A stretch of DNA of 64,000 nt from the NCBI RefSeq assembly GCF_963970025.1, contig NZ_OZ018776.1, forward strand, positions 372,001-436,000. Reading direction: 5' to 3'. The notes below the pieces were generated by a model, which saw only the letters and a list, made by a program, of their open reading frames with translations, did not search any database and was not told the DNA's origin. A program made the position numbers and the translations under genes. Within the stretch, counting starts at the first letter, position 1. Every line of letters begins with the position of its first letter. The DNA comes from Rickettsia helvetica (lineage in GTDB: Bacteria > Pseudomonadota > Alphaproteobacteria > Rickettsiales > Rickettsiaceae). Below are positions 57,705 through 64,000 of this stretch, piece by piece.

Positions 57705-58496
57705 TTACTTCTCAAAGCGACAAAATGCTCTACTACTATCTTGATTAAGAAAATCGATGATTTGCATTACTATAGAATTATTGTTATATTTCTCGGCAAC
57801 TTGTTTTATACGCTCAGCAAAATTACCTTTACCTGAGAAGATTTCTTCGATAGCTTTTAAAGCACTTAAAGACTCTGCTTTATCAAACCCTTTTCTATTC
57901 ATACCGATTAGATTTAAACCCTCAAGCACCGCACGTTTGCTGCTTACAAGCCCAAACGGTATTACGTCTGCTCCAACCGGCGATAGCCCGCCGATCATCG
58001 AATATTCACCGATTCTAGCATATTGATGTACGGCAGACAGCCCGCCGATTATTGCGTAATCACCTACCTCAATATGACCTGCTAGGCTTACATAATTAGC
58101 AAATACTATGTTATTGCCGATTTTACAATCATGACCGATATGAACGCCGACCATAAATAAATTATTATTTCCTACTCTTGTCACCATTCCGCCGCCTTGG
58201 CTTCCTGCTTGCACCGTAACATATTCTCTAATAGTATTATTAGAGCCGATTATTGTGTTTGATCTTTCATTAGCATATTTTAATATTTGTGGAGGTTGAC
58301 CGATTGATGCAAAAGGATAAATAACTGTGTTTTCACCGATTTCAGTAATCCCTTCAATTACCACATGAGATTTTAGCTCTACATTATCATGAAGTACTAC
58401 TTCAGCACCTATAATACAGTATGGACCGATTTTTGTATTTTTACCGAGCTTTGCACCTTCTGCAATTATAGCCGTAGTATGGATATTGTTTGCCAC
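57705..58496 (-). CDS. lpxA: UDP-GlcNAc O-acyltransferase LpxA
   Basis: 263 aa. Left-handed beta-helix hexapeptide repeats throughout (IIAEGAKLGKNTKIGPYCII, NTVIYPFASIGQPP), GVHIGHDCKIGNNIVFANYV with the catalytic histidine, and GGLSAVHQYARIGEYSMIGG. Acylates UDP-GlcNAc at O-3, the first step of lipid A synthesis. Third gene of lpxD-fabZ-lpxA, 9 bases after fabZ. Confidence 0.96.
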   Translation of the reverse strand: MANNIHTTAIIAEGAKLGKNTKIGPYCIIGAEVVLHDNVELKSHVVIEGITEIGENTVIYPFASIGQPPQILKYANERSNTIIGSNNTIREYVTVQAGSQGGGMVTRVGNNNLFMVGVHIGHDCKIGNNIVFANYVSLAGHIEVGDYAIIGGLSAVHQYARIGEYSMIGGLSPVGADVIPFGLVSSKRAVLEGLNLIGMNRKGFDKAESLSALKAIEEIFSGKGNFAERIKQVAEKYNNNSIVMQIIDFLNQDSSRAFCRFEK

Positions 58497-58505
58497 TACT
58501 TTTTC

Positions 58506-58943
58506 CTATGCTTTATCTTTAATTATTGCAGTAAATTTACTTTCTGCGGCTATTTCGCTTTCGACCGTAACCGTACTTGAAAATTTCCATACGTTAGCTC
58601 TTTGCTGATCAATAACAGCGTGGATATGCATAGTATCCCCCGGCTGAACAATTCTACGAAATTTTGCATTTTCGATAGCCATTAAAAACACTTCTTTATT
58701 CTTAGTAGAACCTAAAGATTTAGCAACTAATATAGCAGCTAATTGTGCCATAGCCTCAACCATTAGAACGCCGGGCATAACAGGTCTTGCCGGAAAATGT
58801 CCTGTAAATTGTGATTCGTTAACGGTAACGTTTTTAATACCTGTTATTGATTTGTTAGGATCGATTTTAAGTACTCTATCTACTAATAAAAATGGATAGC
58901 GATGAGGTATCAAATCCATGATTTCGGTAATATCTATGATCAT
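58506..58943 (-). CDS. fabZ: 3-hydroxyacyl-ACP dehydratase FabZ
   Basis: 145 aa. Hotdog fold with [20 protein letters not shown] at the N-terminus and the catalytic H and E in [20 protein letters not shown]. Dehydrates 3-hydroxyacyl-ACP in fatty-acid elongation and shares its substrate pool with LpxA and LpxD. Between lpxD and lpxA, the conserved proteobacterial order. Confidence 0.96.
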   Translation of the reverse strand: MIIDITEIMDLIPHRYPFLLVDRVLKIDPNKSITGIKNVTVNESQFTGHFPARPVMPGVLMVEAMAQLAAILVAKSLGSTKNKEVFLMAIENAKFRRIVQPGDTMHIHAVIDQQRANVWKFSSTVTVESEIAAESKFTAIIKDKA

Positions 58944-59011
58944 TTATTTAGGTCTCTTCTTTAATGCGAATAACTATATTTTTATTGTTGCATGGATAGG
59001 AAAATTTCCAC

Positions 59012-59046
59012 ATTGTCATCCCATGGTCAAGCCACGGGATGACAAT
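59012..59046. repeat. Short class A palindrome between lpxD and fabZ
   Basis: attgtcatcccatggtcaag with ccacgggatgacaat; a single hairpin copy inside the lpxD-fabZ-lpxA gene row. Confidence 0.75.
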
Positions 59047-59088
59047 AAAAAAATTGATCCATATAACAAAGCCCTTTTCAATAGCAAA

Positions 59089-60150
59089 CTACTTTTTTAA
59101 TTTGCTATTAGAGGTCTTTAGTAATTGTTTCATAATAATAGATTGTCTATGCCAGTCCATGATAGGAACTGCAGGGCTGCCGCCGACAATTTTACCTGCC
59201 TCTATATTTTGTGCTACACCGCCTTGTGCTGCTACTTGTACCCCGTCGCCTATATTTAGATGCCCGGCGATTCCTACTTGTCCTCCAAATGCACAATATT
59301 TGCCAATTGTGCTACTACCTGCTATACCTGCCTGTGCTACGATAATAGAGCCTTTACCTATTTTTACGCTATGTCCTGTTTGTACTAAGTTATCTATGCG
59401 GCATAGATCTTCTATAACGGTATCTTGAAGTGATCCTCTATCAATAGTAGTGTTCGCACCGATTTCAACATTATTGCCGATCTTAACTATTCCTATATGA
59501 AATATTTTATGATGTACGCCTTTTTCGGTAGAAAACCCAAACCCGTCTTGTCCGATTTTTGCACCTGCGAGTATTACGACGTCGTCGCCTATAATTGCAT
59601 AATTTATTGAAACATGTTGTTCTATTCTAGCGTTTTTGCCGATATTTACGCCTCTACCTATAAAACTTCCGGCTTCTATAATACTATTATCACCTATAAT
59701 AACATCGTCTTCAATAACTACATTGTGACCTATATAACAATTTTTTCCGATAGTCGCCGAATCTGCAACAATAGCGGATTTCATTATTTTAGCAGGGTAT
59801 GATTTAATAGGAGCATAGAAAAAATCTATTAATTTGCCGTAAGCAAAATATGAATTCTCGGCATGTATTAAAAGAGTATTTGGATTTGCTTCTCCCGTAA
59901 AATTTTTTGGCACTATACAAGCAGCAGCTTTGGTAGTTTTTAAAAATTCGGAGTATTTAGGATTGCTTAAAAAGCTAATATCGTTTGAAGATGCTTCCTG
60001 CAGAATTTTAATATCATGAATAGTTATATCTTCATGAATCTTAGGAGGTTCTATAATATCGTGTAAAAAATCTATAATTGCCATTAGTTTTCGTGGTCCT
60101 AGATTTTTATAAAAATTACTACTTACCATATATATGCTTTGCTTCATCAA
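59089..60150 (-). CDS. lpxD: UDP-3-O-acylglucosamine N-acyltransferase LpxD
   Basis: 353 aa. N-terminal uridine-binding domain ([20 protein letters not shown]), then the hexapeptide-repeat beta helix ([40 protein letters not shown]) and [39 protein letters not shown] with catalytic histidine. Adds the second 3-hydroxyacyl chain in lipid A synthesis. Upstream sequence (60151-60438) has no gene; about 70 bases of its start and promoter region recur at 61910-61978. Confidence 0.95.
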   Translation of the reverse strand: MMKQSIYMVSSNFYKNLGPRKLMAIIDFLHDIIEPPKIHEDITIHDIKILQEASSNDISFLSNPKYSEFLKTTKAAACIVPKNFTGEANPNTLLIHAENSYFAYGKLIDFFYAPIKSYPAKIMKSAIVADSATIGKNCYIGHNVVIEDDVIIGDNSIIEAGSFIGRGVNIGKNARIEQHVSINYAIIGDDVVILAGAKIGQDGFGFSTEKGVHHKIFHIGIVKIGNNVEIGANTTIDRGSLQDTVIEDLCRIDNLVQTGHSVKIGKGSIIVAQAGIAGSSTIGKYCAFGGQVGIAGHLNIGDGVQVAAQGGVAQNIEAGKIVGGSPAVPIMDWHRQSIIMKQLLKTSNSKLKK

Positions 60151-60207
60151 GCAACAGTATATAAGCGATACTTTTAATAAGCAACAAAATTTACAAGTAA
60201 TATTAAG
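60139..60207. repeat. 70-bp unit at the lpxD start, duplicated at 61910-61978
   Basis: tttgcttcatcaagcaacag, ataagcgatacttttaataa, gcaacaaaatttacaagtaa recur with few changes as tttgctccatcaagtgacag, ataagcgatacttttattat, gcaacaaaatttacaggtag. This covers the lpxD start codon and its upstream region. The remaining bases to 60438 are AT-rich with a short class D/A-like remnant near 60290-60350. Confidence 0.7.
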
Positions 60208-60438
60208 ATTTAAAGAGTAAAAGCCCTTTAATTATCAATATAAAATAAGTTTACAGATAAGCTCTTAATAAAATATGTTTTTACTAGCTTCCTGTCACAT
60301 AGAAATGACATAGAGATCATGCAACAATGCCTACTTGATTGCAAGATCCAGTAAAAAAATAGATAAATATTAATATATAGTTTATAAAAGCCACAAATAT
60401 TAATTTTTATTAATATTAACTAAATCAAGGTATTGAAA

Positions 60439-61425
60439 ATGTTAGAAATAAACAACTTAGCCTTTGCAGGTGGTGGAGTAAAAGTCATAGCGTATGCAGG
60501 GGCTCTAAAGGCATTAAAAGAAAAAGATTGTTTAAAAAATATCCAAAAAGTAGTCGAAACTTCTGATGGTGCAATAGCTGCTTTATGCATAGCACTAGGA
60601 TATCAACCGGAAGAAATTGAAGATGTACTTAAGAAAATTGATTTTAATAAATTTTCAGATAATGCTAAATGGTGGGTACAAGTTTGGGACTTGATAACAA
60701 CAGGAGGGCTAAATTCTGAGAAATATCTAGAAGAATTTTTAGGGCAATTATTAAAAGATAAGGGATTTGACCCCGATATTACTTTTAAACAGCTACATGA
60801 TAGTCAAAAAACAAATATAGATTTATACGTAGTGTGTACTAATCTCAGCACTCAATTTCCGGAAGTTCTATCTTATGAAAATGCTCCTGATGAGAAAGTC
60901 GTAAAATTCGTACACGCTTCAGGGGCTTTTCCTATATATTTTCAGCCCGTACAAAAAACTGATCAGGGAGTAGTTTCAACGTATGTTGATGGTGGAGTTA
61001 CGAACAATTACCCAAGTTGAGGTGTTTGATGATAAAAGTGCAGCATGAAGCCTCCCTAGAACAGAAAATAAAAACTATAAAACTCTTGGGTTTAAACCAA
61101 TTAATAAAGAAATATTAAACGCTTATCAGAATGGTATAGAGAACCTAAACCATTTGTGAATACTACTACTGTTGCCGATCAACTATATGCATTAGCTGAA
61201 GCTTTCACAAGCTCTGACTTGATACCCTGTTTTCAGAATCATGAGAGAACAGTTTTTATTGATGATAATAATATATCAGCTTTAGATTTTAATATCACAT
61301 CTGAACAAAAAGAAGCATTAATAAATTCAGGTTATTCTGCAACTTGTGAATATGTGAAGGGAGTGGATAATATAGTCTTTGCAGGGTTAGGAGTAAACGA
61401 TTCTGATGATAGCCTTATAGTATAA
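60439..61425 (+). pseudogene. Dead patatin-like phospholipase
   Basis: N-terminal part (LEINNLAFAGGGVKVIAYAG) has the oxyanion motif; the nucleophile region reads VVETSDGAIAALCIALGY, so the usual G-x-S-x-G has E in the first position. The D-G-G of the Ser/Asp dyad is kept (TYVDGGVTNNYP). A frameshift after NYP (near 61017) and a further shift near 61155 break it; the C-terminal piece (NTTTVADQLYALAEAFTSSD ... GVNDSDDSLIV) follows. Patatins act on phospholipids and are host-entry factors in Rickettsia. This copy looks inactive. Confidence 0.85.
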
Positions 61426-61489
61426 CAACGCAAATGAGTAATCTGCTATTTGCTTTAATCTTGTTGTATGGATCAAGAAACGCATTCGA

Positions 61490-61579
61490 TGTCATACCGT
61501 GGTTTGATCACAGTATCTAAAAAATAACTTAAAAATACTAGAATTTTTAATTGGAGCTAGTACAAATCACGGGGCGACA
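61490..61579. repeat. Degenerate class A element
   Basis: Left half tgtcataccgtggtttgatc, right half tacaaatcacggggcgaca. Outer arms (ttgttgtatggatc / gatcca) extend to about 61597. More mismatches than other copies, so it looks old. The 61426-61622 stretch holds no gene. Confidence 0.65.
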
Positions 61580-61622
61580 GAAGTAAAATCGATCCATTAG
61601 AAAGTTGAATATAAAAGGTAGG

Positions 61623-61656
61623 AAATTGTCTACTATGAATAGTAGACAATTTTTAA
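61623..61656 (+). terminator. Rho-independent terminator-like hairpin
   Basis: Perfect 13-base stem (aaattgtctacta / tagtagacaattt) with a 4-base loop followed by a short T-run on the plus strand, downstream of the patatin remnant. Confidence 0.65.
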
Positions 61657-61703
61657 AAATCCACTACTATTAAGTTCTTGTGTGCGAAAAATTAATCTAT
61701 TTT

Positions 61704-61730
61704 AGTTCTTTTTTGCAGCAAAAAAGAACT
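61704..61730. repeat. 27-base perfect palindrome
   Basis: agttcttttttgc and its exact complement around one base. It lies 3' of a gene fragment on the minus strand and may be part of its old terminator. Confidence 0.7.
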
Positions 61731-61737
61731 TATTTCC

Positions 61738-61944
61738 TTAGTAGAACTGGCTTCCAATGCCGTCAAATATTGCCGAAAAATGTAATTTAGTAAATTTAGT
61801 ATTTGTTAACCTAACATTAAAACCTGAAAAGCTTGACTTTATGCTGAGTCCGTCGCTCTCAACTTTTGTAGAGATCTGAAAACTAGAGAATGGTGAGGCT
61901 AGTGTACGATTTGCTCCATCAAGTGACAGTAATAAGCGATACTT
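61738..61944 (-). pseudogene. 3' fragment of an unidentified gene
   Basis: An open frame of 68 codons without a proper start: LLLSLDGANRTLASPFSSFQ, then TKVESDGLSIKSSFSGFNVR, ending FSAIFDGIGSQFY and TAA. Composition looks like a real beta-rich protein end, possibly an envelope protein, but no family is recognised. The upstream part was replaced by a copy of the lpxD start region at 61910-61978. Confidence 0.5.
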
Positions 61945-61978
61945 TTATTATGCAACAAAATTTACAGGTAGCATAAAA
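61910..61978. repeat. Second copy of the lpxD-start unit
   Basis: See 60139-60207. Same orientation, about 1.77 kb away. The copy overlaps the first codons of the 3' fragment at 61738-61944, so a recombination between repeats is plausible. Confidence 0.7.
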
Positions 61979-62003
61979 GGTATTGCAAAATAAAGATTGA
62001 TAT

Positions 62004-62120
62004 CGTCATTGCGAGGAAATTATGAAATAATTGACGAAGCAATCCAGAAAAAATGCTAATTTCTAGCATTTTTTTTTAATTATTTTCTAGATTGCCACGC
62101 CCCTTTCAGTCGCTCGCAAG
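62004..62120. repeat. Class B palindromic element
   Basis: cgtcattgcgagg at 62004; gtcgctcgcaag at 62109-62120; internal aatccagaaaaaatgct/agcatttttt and gattgccacg pairs. Confidence 0.8.
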
Positions 62121-62148
62121 GTATTATTACGTGGATCGGTTTTTCAGT

Positions 62149-62251
62149 TGTCATCCCACGATCAAGTCGCGGGATCCAGTTAAAAATACTAACATTATTA
62201 GTATTTTTAATTGTTTTTTTTTGGATACCGTGGTCAAGCCACGGTATGACA
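62149..62251. repeat. Class A palindromic element
   Basis: tgtcatcccacgatcaagtc, gcgggatcca, then tggataccgtggtcaagcca and cggtatgaca, with inner aatacta/tagtatt. Nearly identical to the 38931-39030 copy. Confidence 0.85.
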
Positions 62252-62579
62252 CCGAATGCGTTTTTCAATCTACGCAACAATGCTGAGCTAGGAATGACAT
62301 AGCAGCCATGAAACAATGAAAAAATTTTTGAAATCAATAATCATATTGACTTTTTGAAAGTTATATATAAAACGATACTTGAAATAGCAAAGTGCTGTTT
62401 CAGGGTGTCGAAACCTCTGCCAAAAGTGAGAGCATTTCTCACAAAACTGATGTAATCCTTGACTCTTTTGATCGGGGGGGATGATAGGGTATGTTCAGGG
62501 CTTAGGGTATAACTTTAAGCTTAAAGCCTATCATAGCTGTTGTTCTATACAGTGTTACTAACGCCCTGGTGATTTATGT
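62252..62579. other. Gene-free flank of the IS110 element
   Basis: No convincing coding region. The stretch from about 62375 to 62579 (gtgctgtttcagggtgtcga..., a run of seven G, then a tttaagcttaaa palindrome) follows the 3' end of the IS110 transposase and is probably its non-coding end plus flank. IS110 elements lack long inverted ends, so limits are unclear. Confidence 0.45.
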
Positions 62580-63569
62580 TTAAGAAGTCAAGATAATTTG
62601 TTTATATTGTTCCTGCCAAGGTCGTTTGTTTTTAACAATGTTATTGATAATTATTATTATCTTTCGCATTACAGCAGTAAGAGCTAATTGTTTGGCCTTT
62701 CCTTTTTCTACAAGTCTTTTATAAAAAGGTTTAACTGCAGAATTACATCTTACAGACATAACAGCTGCCATATATAATGCTGCCCGTACCGTTTTTCTAC
62801 CACCTTTAGTTTTTGCTTTAAATCTTGTTTTGCCACTTTCCTTACAGTGAGGTGCTACTCCTACTAAAGAAGCTATTTGTTTACAATTTAAATTACCAAG
62901 CTCCGGTAATTCTGTAATTAAGGTTATTGCTATAATCGAGCCAATACCTGGGATAGTAATGAGTAAATTATATATTTCTTTGTAACTTTCTAGATTTAAA
63001 ATAAGATGTAATATAAGCTTTTCTACTTATTCCTTTTGGCTATTAAGTAAATCAATAACATTATTTATACTATTAATTATTTTTTGATTAGTAACTCTAC
63101 GTAAGCGATTGCGTTCAGATACTATCATAGTAATTAATTGGTTACGTCTAGCTGTAAGTTCTTTTAATTCTTTTTCTATCTCATTCGCTACTTTTCTAGA
63201 TTCAGGGTTAATTTTTTCTGCAAATAATGCTAACATTTGTGCATCGATGGTATCAGTTTTTGTAAACTTACCTCTCATAGTTCTAAATGCTGATGTAAAA
63301 TAAGGATTAACTACTGACACCAAATATCCTGCTTTTTATAAGGTGTTTGCCGCTTTATATTCAAGCCCACCGGTAGCTTCAATTACAATTTTAGCAATAC
63401 TATAACCTGCTATATATTCGGCTAGCTCATTAATGCCTTTTTGATCATTATTAAAAACTTTATATTTATTCAATGGGTGTAACCAGACGTCTAAAGTATC
63501 TTCAGATACATCGATACCTATAAAGATATGCTTTGTTATGTTTTTCTCTCCTGTCCCATGTACGAGCAA
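62580..63569 (-). pseudogene. Dead IS110-family transposase
   Basis: One frame of 330 codons broken by two TAA codons, at 63336-63338 and 63027-63029, with no frameshift. DEDD motif parts remain: IFIGIDVSEDTLDVWLHPLN, KFTKTDTIDAQMLALFAEK. The C-terminal IS116/IS110 domain reads LLITIPGIGSIIAITLITEL, GVAPHCKESGKTRFKAKTKG and GRRKTVRAALYMAAV-like GGRKTVRAALYMAAVM. The upstream start is also poor (a TTG, or an ATA at an ideal distance from an aggag). The element cannot make transposase. Confidence 0.85.
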
Positions 63570-63619
63570 GGGGGTTATTCACTTGATCTTAATGGTTGAT
63601 CGTGAATAACCCCTTGCTC
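63564..63619. repeat. 56-base hairpin next to the IS110 gene
   Basis: gagcaagggggttattcac and gtgaataaccccttgctc pair around a 19-base loop that itself contains ttgatc...ggttgatc. It touches the transposase start and may be part of the element's recombination end. Confidence 0.7.
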
Positions 63620-63768
63620 TATTGATTTGTTTGGAACCAAATGAAGTAAGGAGTAACACACCGGGGCACGGTTCATTAATTATAATTAAATTAATAACCT
63701 GACCACCATCGTTACCTCCTTACAGTATCTAGAATTATGCATTATTCTAAACACTTATTAAATACATA

Positions 63769-63838
63769 GACCACCAAGAGTTTATTTCTCTTCGGTGGTT
63801 GAAACTTGAGCAATTTAAGTTTAATCAGGAGAACTAAG
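63769..63838 (+). promoter_or_regulatory. Leader repeat with two hairpins (second copy)
   Basis: accaccaagag...ctcttcggtggt hairpin, then aaacttgagcaatttaagtttaat and an RBS (aggag). Matches the leader at 47704-47775 in sequence, spacing and position ahead of a small ORF. The 63620-63768 stretch before it shows no gene. Confidence 0.6.
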
Positions 63839-63843
63839 CCGTT

Positions 63844-64000
63844 ATGAACACTAAAACAGTAGCAGAAAAGAATAGCCATTATTGAGCCGTATCTAGATTT
63901 TATTATTAAAGACAAAGACTTATTACGTGAAATTTATCCGAATGGCATGAATAGGGAATTAAGAATAGAACTTATTTTAGCTCAAAAACCTTACACATCA
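63844..64000 (+). pseudogene. Frameshifted small ORF at the window edge
   Basis: ATG 63844 (MNTKTVAEK) with good RBS and leader, but the frame stops after 13 codons. One base away the frame reads RIAIIEPYLDFIIKDKDLLR, EIYPNGMNRELRIELILAQK to the window end. A one-base indel in the aaaaga run explains it. Family unknown; continues beyond the window. Confidence 0.6.

Noticed and set aside
57757..58580. Plus-strand frames opposite lpxA/fabZ
   Set aside because: Antisense of conserved lipid A genes; hexapeptide-repeat codons create long antisense frames.
62080..62337. 85-codon open frame on the minus strand
   Set aside because: It lies entirely across palindromic repeats (class A and B). Similar VIPRLDRG-type peptides occur in every class A copy. 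No RBS and no family.

Overview
The window is a Rickettsia chromosome segment, most likely from a spotted-fever or transitional-group species (species not resolvable here). Signs of this are the very AT-rich sequence, reduced gene set, many decaying genes, Rickettsia-type palindromic repeats (including RPE-1) inside reading frames, a split pntA, a retropepsin-like protease of the APRc type, and the order hemE / replication origin / PPDK-regulatory protein / thioredoxin, which is the origin neighbourhood known from R. prowazekii and Caulobacter. LAYOUT. 1-8.3 kb: end of a pseudouridine synthase, a VapBC pair, a fused prmC-trmB methyltransferase, tsaC, glyS/glyQ, a second VapBC pair, and queH without a normal start codon. 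8.3-13 kb: a dead ProP-like transporter and a three-gene set whose membrane topology resembles a PilMN/PilO-type platform. 13-23.9 kb: alaS, truA, rpoD, dnaG, a CTP-dependent lipid-kinase-like protein, greA and the pnt genes. 24-34.5 kb: lolA, SRP RNA, dnaX, ybaB, the retropepsin, a dead serine hydrolase, a RelB-RelE in-frame fusion, glnQ, a PhnP-like hydrolase, a PAP2 phosphatase, lptF, holC, tRNA-Leu and dapE. 34.6-41 kb: dead nhaA, a DUF218 protein, lipB, an amidase, tRNA-Thr, rpsP, rpmG, mutL and a tiny zinc-finger gene. 41-45.4 kb is a graveyard: a dead hydroxybutyrate dehydrogenase, a dead unknown gene, and a dead DUF4143 ATPase split by an intact IS481-type insertion sequence. 45.4-50.6 kb: a transporter and heme genes (hemF, hemJ, hemH, hemE). 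50.64-51.03 kb: probable oriC with DnaA boxes and one perfect CtrA-type site. 51-57 kb: PPDK regulator, trxA, a polysaccharide ABC exporter and a large FAD/Fe-S oxidoreductase carrying three palindromic inserts. 57-60.2 kb: a PemK toxin with a frameshifted antitoxin, then lpxA, fabZ and lpxD. 60.4-64 kb: a second graveyard (patatin remnant, a 3' gene fragment, a dead IS110, a frameshifted small ORF). REPEATS. Four recurring palindromic classes are named here by letter. A (tgtcatcccg...cgggatgaca type, often with an inner tggataccgtggtcaag arm): about 12 copies. B (cgtcattgcgag...ctcgcaatgacg): 7 copies. C (about 110-140 bp with paired ends and a core aggcgaggagcggagcgta): 4 copies. D (short cattcccgc/gcgggaatgac hairpins): 4 copies. 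Single copies of RPE-1 and a two-copy leader repeat also occur. Copies sit between genes but also inside prmC and the FAD oxidoreductase, and they supply the ends of at least two other proteins. The metabolic genes support host-dependent life: envelope synthesis (lpxA/fabZ/lpxD, dapE, lptF, lolA), heme, lipoate, tRNA modification and the replication machinery (dnaX, holC, dnaG).
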